Assembly: GCF_003207895.1 (NCBI RefSeq)
Contig: NZ_NKUB01000003.1
Span: forward strand, 203,719 to 267,718
DNA from: Komagataeibacter swingsii
GTDB taxonomy: Bacteria; Pseudomonadota; Alphaproteobacteria; Acetobacterales; Acetobacteraceae
Length of the DNA stretch: 64,000 nt
Direction of reading: 5' to 3'
Below the pieces are notes generated by a model that was not told the DNA's origin, searched no databases, and saw only the letters and a program-made list of their open reading frames with translations. The position numbers and the translations under genes are program-made. Shown here one piece after another: positions 59,448 through 64,000 of this stretch (position 1 is its first letter; every line of letters begins with the position of its first letter).

Positions 59448-60600
59448 CCGTTTCCCCTTCCTGCAAGGTGTTGCGCGCGCGCAGGGTGACGTGCTGGGCA
59501 AAGCCGCCCTGCCATGAAAAGCTGCTGGTCACGGCGTCCACATCCAGCGTGCCGTCCCATGTCGTGTTCGTGCCGGACAGGCGCATGAAGTCGCGCGGCG
59601 CCAGCGTCACGCAGCCCGGGATGGTGCCGGTTATGGTGCGGGCATGCGCCGTGATCTGGTTGTATTTCTGCCGCGCGATCCGCTTCAGGTCATCCAGCCG
59701 CGCGCCGGGCAGGGCAAAGCTGTGCAGCGTGCCCGTGCCGTCGCCGGGCACGGCGCTGCCGCCGCCTGCGGACCAGTAGTACTCGACCCGCGTGCGCTGG
59801 CGGCTGTCCCAGCTCATGACATGCACGACAACGCCGCGCCCCACCTGGTAATCGCGGGTGAAATGCAGGCCGTACGCCCCCATCGCGACCGGGCTGCCGG
59901 GGCCTGTATCGGCATAGTCCAGCACATGGGTATTGGCGGCCGTGGCCGTGGGATATGGCGCGCAGACAATGGTGGCGCCATCGGCATACAGGTCGCACCC
60001 GGCCATGGTGGCCATGGTGCGGGCCAGGTCGAACGCGGTCTGGAACCGGCTGTGGGTGGCGGCGGATGCGCGCTTGTGTTCCACCTGCCAGAACTGCCCC
60101 ACCATGGCGTCGGTCATGGTGACATCGGGCGTAAGGCCCGCTGCCGTAACCATGGCGCGGACCACGTCGGCCCCGGTCATGTTCATCCACCCGTCGCGTA
60201 CCCGCATGTCCAGCAGCTTCGCCAGGTAGTCGCGGCACTGCACCTGCACCGATGTCGCGGCGGGGCTGAGGCCGACATGGTCCACGATGCCACGGAACAT
60301 CGTCACCCACTGCGCGCCGTCCCGCGCCGCGTCACGCATCTGCACCGTAATGTCGATATCGGGCAGCGTCGCGCCCTGCCCCGCCGGTTGCAGGTCGAAC
60401 CACAGCCCGCCCGGGGGAATGCGCGCCCGGTCCACCGCCAGCGTCATGTCCAGCGTATCGGCGCGGCTGTAGCGCGTGCGGGTCAGGGTGAACTGTTCCA
60501 GCCCGGTTTCCGCGCGTTCGGCCCCGTTCACCAGAACGCGCGCGCGCGGCATGCGCCATATGGGCTGCGTGGATGCGGGGGCATTCAGGCCCGCGCTCAT
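59440..60600 (-). CDS. Baseplate hub protein D-like (late control gene D / gp44)
   Basis: 386 residues from the ATG at 60600, overlapping the stop of the X-like gene (ATGA). RARVLVNGAERAETGLEQFT, ADTLDMTLAVDRARIPPGGL, FRGIVDHVGLSPAATSVQVQ and CRDYLAKLLDMRVRDGWM are characteristic of gpD-like hubs with two barrel domains and a central inserted domain. It sits under the tail tube and carries the spike. Confidence 0.88.
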   Translation of the reverse strand: MSAGLNAPASTQPIWRMPRARVLVNGAERAETGLEQFTLTRTRYSRADTLDMTLAVDRARIPPGGLWFDLQPAGQGATLPDIDITVQMRDAARDGAQWVTMFRGIVDHVGLSPAATSVQVQCRDYLAKLLDMRVRDGWMNMTGADVVRAMVTAAGLTPDVTMTDAMVGQFWQVEHKRASAATHSRFQTAFDLARTMATMAGCDLYADGATIVCAPYPTATAANTHVLDYADTGPGSPVAMGAYGLHFTRDYQVGRGVVVHVMSWDSRQRTRVEYYWSAGGGSAVPGDGTGTLHSFALPGARLDDLKRIARQKYNQITAHARTITGTIPGCVTLAPRDFMRLSGTNTTWDGTLDVDAVTSSFSWQGGFAQHVTLRARNTLQEGETDG

Positions 60601-60806
60601 GACGCTACCCCCGGCACGCCGCTGTCCTGCAAGGCATCGGCATCGGGCAGCAGCAGGCTGACGGGCGTTGCGAACGCCGACAGGTCGGGGTCGCCCATGC
60701 CGTTCAGCCGCGCGATGCGCCACCATTGCGCGGCATCGCCCAATTGCCGTGCCGCCACGTGGTACAGGGAAATGTCACTGGCCGTGACCTTGATCGTTGC
60801 TGGCAT
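60597..60806 (-). CDS. Tail protein X-like (LysM)
   Basis: 69 residues. MPATIKVTASDISLYHVAAR starts a LysM-like fold, and AAQWWRIARLNGMGDPD and LLLPDADALQ follow; gpX-type tail proteins have this size and place before D. LysM domains bind peptidoglycan or help assemble the baseplate. Confidence 0.85.
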   Translation of the reverse strand: MPATIKVTASDISLYHVAARQLGDAAQWWRIARLNGMGDPDLSAFATPVSLLLPDADALQDSGVPGVAS

Positions 60807-60818
60807 GTCTGGCTCCCG

Positions 60819-61736
60819 TCACGGCGTGACCAGCGGGCCGTCCTGCGTGCCGCTGGTGGCCGAAAGCGTGTTGGCGTAGGCCCGGTTGACCAGCGCGCCG
60901 GACGTGACCGACGCGGTGTGCAACTGCGCGTTCTGGGTCAGGGTGGACAGGCTGGCGGCGTTGGCCGGCGTGATGGATTCAAGGTTCGCGCCACTCAGGC
61001 CGATGGCCGTGGTCAGGCCCGCGCCCGATGCTTCCAGCCCGGATAGGACGCTGGCGGCGCTGTCGGGCGCGGAGGCCAGGTTGACCCCCGCGCCCGACAG
61101 GCCGCCCACCATGCCAAGCTGGTCCTGCACGCCTGCGAACACCCCGCCCGCCCCCGTCATGTCGGCAATGGGCGTGACCTGCGCCATGACGGTCCCGAGC
61201 TGGCCGGTGATATTGCCCGCAATGGTCGAGACATCATCCAGCGCGCCGGTGACGGCCGACAGGGCGGACCCCGCGTCATCCCCCACCAGCGCCGACAGGT
61301 CCGACGCCACGCCGGCCGTGCTGGCGACCTGCGGCGGCTGTTCCAGCACCAGCCGGTAGGGAATGACGATGCCCTTGTGCGTGTAGTCGTACGAATACTG
61401 CACGATGCGCACCAGCAGCGACAGCCCCGCCCCGCTGAAGGCCACGGGCTGGCCCGCAATGCGCATCTGCTTGAGCATCCACGCCCGTTCAATGGCGGTG
61501 GGGCCGACAAACGTGCCCGACAGTTCCAGCCGGTCGGGGTCGTTGCCCACCGCGTCGATGATCCTGTTCCCGCCGGGCAGGCGGTGGACGGCGACCTGCT
61601 GGGTGCCCCCATCGCGGATCAGGTGCGGCACCTCCATGCCGGTCAGGGCCAGCCCGCCAATGGTCACGGGGGCCGACGCCCACAGCCGCCCGATCGAACC
61701 GATCGCGGTCTGGGCATTCATAAGGGTCAGGGACAT
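60819..61736 (-). CDS. Tail/baseplate protein, U-like N-terminus with a long Ser/Ala-rich tail
   Basis: 305 residues from the ATG at 61736 (AAGGGGAAG upstream). The first ~150 residues (TIGGLALTGMEVPHLIRDGG, LELSGTFVGPTAIERAWMLK, FSGAGLSLLVRIVQYSYDYT, IPYRLVLEQPP) look like a gpU- or LysM-associated tail protein. The other half is low-complexity Ala/Ser/Gly/Val. In P2-like order U comes just before X and D, as here. The exact assignment is tentative. Confidence 0.65.
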   Translation of the reverse strand: MSLTLMNAQTAIGSIGRLWASAPVTIGGLALTGMEVPHLIRDGGTQQVAVHRLPGGNRIIDAVGNDPDRLELSGTFVGPTAIERAWMLKQMRIAGQPVAFSGAGLSLLVRIVQYSYDYTHKGIVIPYRLVLEQPPQVASTAGVASDLSALVGDDAGSALSAVTGALDDVSTIAGNITGQLGTVMAQVTPIADMTGAGGVFAGVQDQLGMVGGLSGAGVNLASAPDSAASVLSGLEASGAGLTTAIGLSGANLESITPANAASLSTLTQNAQLHTASVTSGALVNRAYANTLSATSGTQDGPLVTP

Positions 61737-62053
61737 GGGTATGCTTCCCCTTTCTGGCCCGCCGCCGCCCACGGGCGGCGCGGGGGCGGGATGGGATGGA
61801 AATGGGGGAAAGGGCGCGGCGCGGACCGGGTCGCGCGGCCATGCCATCATTGCCCCTGTCTAGCGCCAGAGCGCGCAGGCTGGAAGGATGATCGCCGTCG
61901 GGGCGGTTTTTTTCACGTAGCGCCCGGGCGCGGGAATGACGGCGGGTGTCGCGGCATGGCTGCTGGAAGGCAGGAGATTGTTGCGGCAAGGCAACGGGGT
62001 TCAGGGTAGTGTCCCCCCTTTCGCAATTCAGTCGCACGGGTGCGGAACGCGCA
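61737..62053. other. Gap between the U-like gene and the TauE/SafE gene
   Basis: About 320 bases separating divergent starts, with no gene. A short hairpin CGCC/GGCG followed by seven T lies near 61893-61911 on the plus strand. The transporter's own promoter should be here. Confidence 0.4.
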
Positions 62054-62800
62054 ATGCCCCATGAAATCCCCTACGCCTTTAGCTGTGTTTTCCTTGCGGC
62101 GGTCGTCCGTGGCCTTTCCGGGTTCGGCTTTGCCCTGCTGACGGTCATTTCCCTGTCATTCGTGCTGCCGCCCGCCACGATCGTCCCGGCCATGTTCGTT
62201 CTGGAAGTGGTGGCCGGACTCCACCTGGTCCCGTCAATCTGGCGGGACATCCACTGGCGTTCGATAGCCGTCATGGTCGGGACCGCGATCGTGTTCACGC
62301 CGGTGGGCGTGTATTGTCTGGCGACCGTCCCGGTTGCGCCGATGAGGCTTGTGCTGGCCGGCCTCATCTTCATCACCGCCCTCGTGCTCATGGCTGGCAT
62401 CCAGATGAAACGCATGCCGACACTGGCGCAGACAGCGGCAACCGGGGCGACTGCTGGCATCCTGAACGGGGCGTTCGGCATTGGCGGGCCGCCCATCATC
62501 GTGTTCTTCCTTGGCTCGCCCCTTGCGCTGCAGGCGGGCCGCGCCTCGATCATCGCCACGTTCCTGGCGATGGACATGGCGGGCCTGCCCGCGCTGTTCG
62601 CATTCGGCCTGTTTGGCCGGGACAGCGTCAGGCTGGCTGTCATCTCGCTCCCGGCGCTGGTGGCCGGACTCTGGCTTGGCGCGCGGCTGGCCGGACGCAT
62701 GAGCGAGGCCGTGGCGCGCAGGGTCGTGCTGGCCGTGCTGATGGGGATGGCGATGGCGACCGCCGCCCAGGGCCTTTTCCCGGCATGGAAGGGAGGGTGA
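62054..62800 (+). CDS. TauE/SafE family anion exporter within the prophage
   Basis: 248 residues from the ATG at 62054; frames further upstream lack a coding pattern. Eight or so hydrophobic helices. The two family motifs are visible: VRGLSGFGFALLTVISLSFV in the first half and GILNGAFGIGGPPIIVFFLG in the second. These inner-membrane proteins move sulfite, sulfoacetate or other small organic anions. It lies on the opposite strand to all tail genes, between the tape measure and the U-like gene, with its own upstream gap: the arrangement of a phage moron expressed from the lysogen. Confidence 0.9.
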   Translation: MPHEIPYAFSCVFLAAVVRGLSGFGFALLTVISLSFVLPPATIVPAMFVLEVVAGLHLVPSIWRDIHWRSIAVMVGTAIVFTPVGVYCLATVPVAPMRLVLAGLIFITALVLMAGIQMKRMPTLAQTAATGATAGILNGAFGIGGPPIIVFFLGSPLALQAGRASIIATFLAMDMAGLPALFAFGLFGRDSVRLAVISLPALVAGLWLGARLAGRMSEAVARRVVLAVLMGMAMATAAQGLFPAWKGG

Positions 62801-62903
62801 GCGGCCACTGGCCGCAAAGCGTTGGCGACCGCCGTTTTATGGGGCCTGCGACCCGGTGGCGGCTGCCGGAAGCCTGTAGGGCGCGCCATGATGCCCCGCA
62901 CGC

Positions 62904-64000
62904 TCACACCCCTGTCGCGTGTCCCGGCATCTGCGGGTAGCGGATCACGTCGGGCGCGGTGCCGGTGGCGCGCAGTTCGTGCCGGGCGGCGGCGGTGTCG
63001 ATCCGGGCCATGGCCTGCCCCACCGCCTGGTGGTCCAGGGTGACGGGAATGGTGACCTGCATGACCGGCGGCCTGTCGCCCGGCCTGCCCGCCGGTGCGG
63101 ATGACGCGGGGCCGCCCGTCCGTTCCATGGGGCCGGGACTGATGAAGGGCGGCCTGCCCCGCGTCCGCTCCCGTGGCGGCAGGGACGCCGGGAACGGGGT
63201 CACCCCACGCGCCGGTACGGGCCGGGCGCGCGTGGCGCGGGGCATGGGCGGCAGGCGGGCTGCCTGCGATATTGTCGGAGTCATGGCGCGCGTAGCCGGG
63301 ATCGCCATGGCCGCCGGTGTCCGGCCCGGCCGCAGGTCGGGCAATGGCGGCGTGACGGCGGGCGTGGCGCGGGCGGGCGGCATGGCGAAGGCGACCGCGC
63401 CATGCGCCCCGCGCCCCATGCGGGGGATACCAGCGATGGGCGCGGGGGCGCGCGCCATGATGGGCGGGGCGGGCGGGGCCGCGATACGCCCCCGTGGCAT
63501 GACGGCAGCCGCCATGGCGACCGCCCTGCCCCGTGGCGTGAAGGGTGCCGCGCGGGGGCTGTCGGCACGGGCCGCGACCCGTCCGGCCCACGGCATGGCG
63601 GCAGCGCGCGCGGGCGTGCCACCGGCGGCGGGGGCCGTCCGCGCAGGGGCGGTGCGCATAGGGGCAGTGCGCGTAGGGGCGGCGCGCACAGGGACGGGGC
63701 GCACAGGGACGGGGCGCACAGGGGCAGCGCGCACAGGCAATGGCGCGGCGGCGGAGCGCATGGCGTCGGGCCGGGGCGTGGCCCGGGACGCGGGCAGTCC
63801 CGGCCCGTTGCCCCGTGGCGCGGATGGGGGCATGGCGTATCGCCCCTTTTTCGCGGTGGGCGCGGATATTGGCATGGATATTGGTGGGGATTTGCGTGTG
63901 GATTCAGGCCAGGCGCGCCCCGCCGTGCCCGCGCGCGCCAGCCAGCCGGGCGCGGCGGGTGATGCCCCGGCCATGGCCCCCGGCCAGCCGGGCATGGGGG
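62904..64000 (-). CDS. Phage tail tape-measure protein, C-terminal part (runs off the right edge)
   Basis: The minus frame stays open from the stop at 62904 to at least 63995, where an ATG may be internal. Most of it is low-complexity Pro/Ala/Arg/Met. Short units such as RAAPTRTAPMR and PVRPVPVRAAP are coded by irregular 12-15-bp repeats at about 63640-63740. The last ~50 residues are better conserved (VMQVTIPVTLDHQAVGQAMA, VIRYPQMPG), as in tape-measure C-termini of related phages. It determines tail length and precedes the baseplate genes. The bulk of the protein is outside the window. Confidence 0.6.
   Translation of the reverse strand, partial: PMPGWPGAMAGASPAAPGWLARAGTAGRAWPESTRKSPPISMPISAPTAKKGRYAMPPSAPRGNGPGLPASRATPRPDAMRSAAAPLPVRAAPVRPVPVRPVPVRAAPTRTAPMRTAPARTAPAAGGTPARAAAMPWAGRVAARADSPRAAPFTPRGRAVAMAAAVMPRGRIAAPPAPPIMARAPAPIAGIPRMGRGAHGAVAFAMPPARATPAVTPPLPDLRPGRTPAAMAIPATRAMTPTISQAARLPPMPRATRARPVPARGVTPFPASLPPRERTRGRPPFISPGPMERTGGPASSAPAGRPGDRPPVMQVTIPVTLDHQAVGQAMARIDTAAARHELRATGTAPDVIRYPQMPGHATGV
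63640..63745. repeat. Irregular short tandem repeats in the tape-measure gene
   Basis: GGGGC(A/G)GTGCGC-ATAGGGGC and GGGACGGGGCGCACA units recur about eight times with small changes, giving Pro-Val-Arg-Ala-type peptide repeats on the minus strand. Such arrays vary in copy number by slippage. Confidence 0.6.

Noticed and set aside
62071..63591. 506-codon minus frame crossing the TauE/SafE gene and tape-measure gene
   Set aside because: It mixes antisense of a clear transporter with low-complexity sequence in the wrong frame; there is no conserved motif.
1..64000. tRNA, rRNA or tmRNA genes
   Set aside because: I found no cloverleaf with conserved T-loop (GGTTCGAATCC-like) or rRNA segment in the gaps I read; short matches were inside coding genes.

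Overview
The window looks like chromosome of a GC-rich alphaproteobacterium, most probably an acetic acid bacterium (Acetobacteraceae, Komagataeibacter-like). This is inferred from codon and base use, the cyanide-insensitive type bd oxidase, and a recurring AT-rich ~162-bp repeat family; no rRNA or tRNA marker is present to confirm it. I see no CRISPR array and no complete insertion sequence.

Region 1 (1-2170) holds the 5' part of a TonB-dependent receptor gene running off the left edge and one intact MITE-like repeat. Region 2 (2170-25721) is the main feature: a contiguous methylated-amine catabolic locus. On the minus strand are an Amt transporter, an APC permease, a trimethylamine/dimethylamine-dehydrogenase-like flavoprotein, a type III glutamine synthetase (GlnT/GmaS type), a three-piece glutamate-synthase-like enzyme (mgsABC) and two regulators (XRE-cupin and LysR). 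Divergently on the plus strand are a four-subunit sarcosine oxidase/N-methylglutamate dehydrogenase (mgdABCD), purU, folD, a zinc-ribbon DmmA-like protein, a two-subunit amine dehydrogenase and a flavin monooxygenase. Together they match the N-methylglutamate route: methylamine is joined to glutamate, rearranged to N-methylglutamate, oxidised to methylene-tetrahydrofolate, and released as formate through FolD and PurU.

Region 3 (25722-36700) contains a decayed PAS gene, an unknown protein, a serine resolvase, a complete RND efflux operon, a repeat-rich non-coding stretch, a glutathione S-transferase, a small heat-shock protein with a possible RNA thermometer, and a small unknown protein. Region 4 (36760-40080) is the cioAB-type cytochrome bd operon with a DUF2474 microprotein, then a DUF2934 protein. 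Region 5 (40358-43955) is a tightly coupled pair of DUF262 proteins, the second with a DUF1524/HNH nuclease end, a likely anti-phage restriction system. Region 6 (44430-51951) is a mixture of stress proteins (KGG, PRC-barrel), small secreted His-rich or repetitive proteins, a SugE-type SMR exporter, two nearly identical MITE-like repeats, MFS and DMT transporters, a DUF952 protein and an MgtC remnant.

Region 7 (51938-64000) is the late half of a P2/Mu-type contractile-tail prophage (or tailocin-like element) on the minus strand: tape-measure C-terminus, then U-, X-, D-, V-, W-, J- and I-like baseplate genes, a fibre with an internal duplication, and a lysis-like group. A TauE/SafE transporter gene sits in the tail operon on the opposite strand, as a phage moron would.
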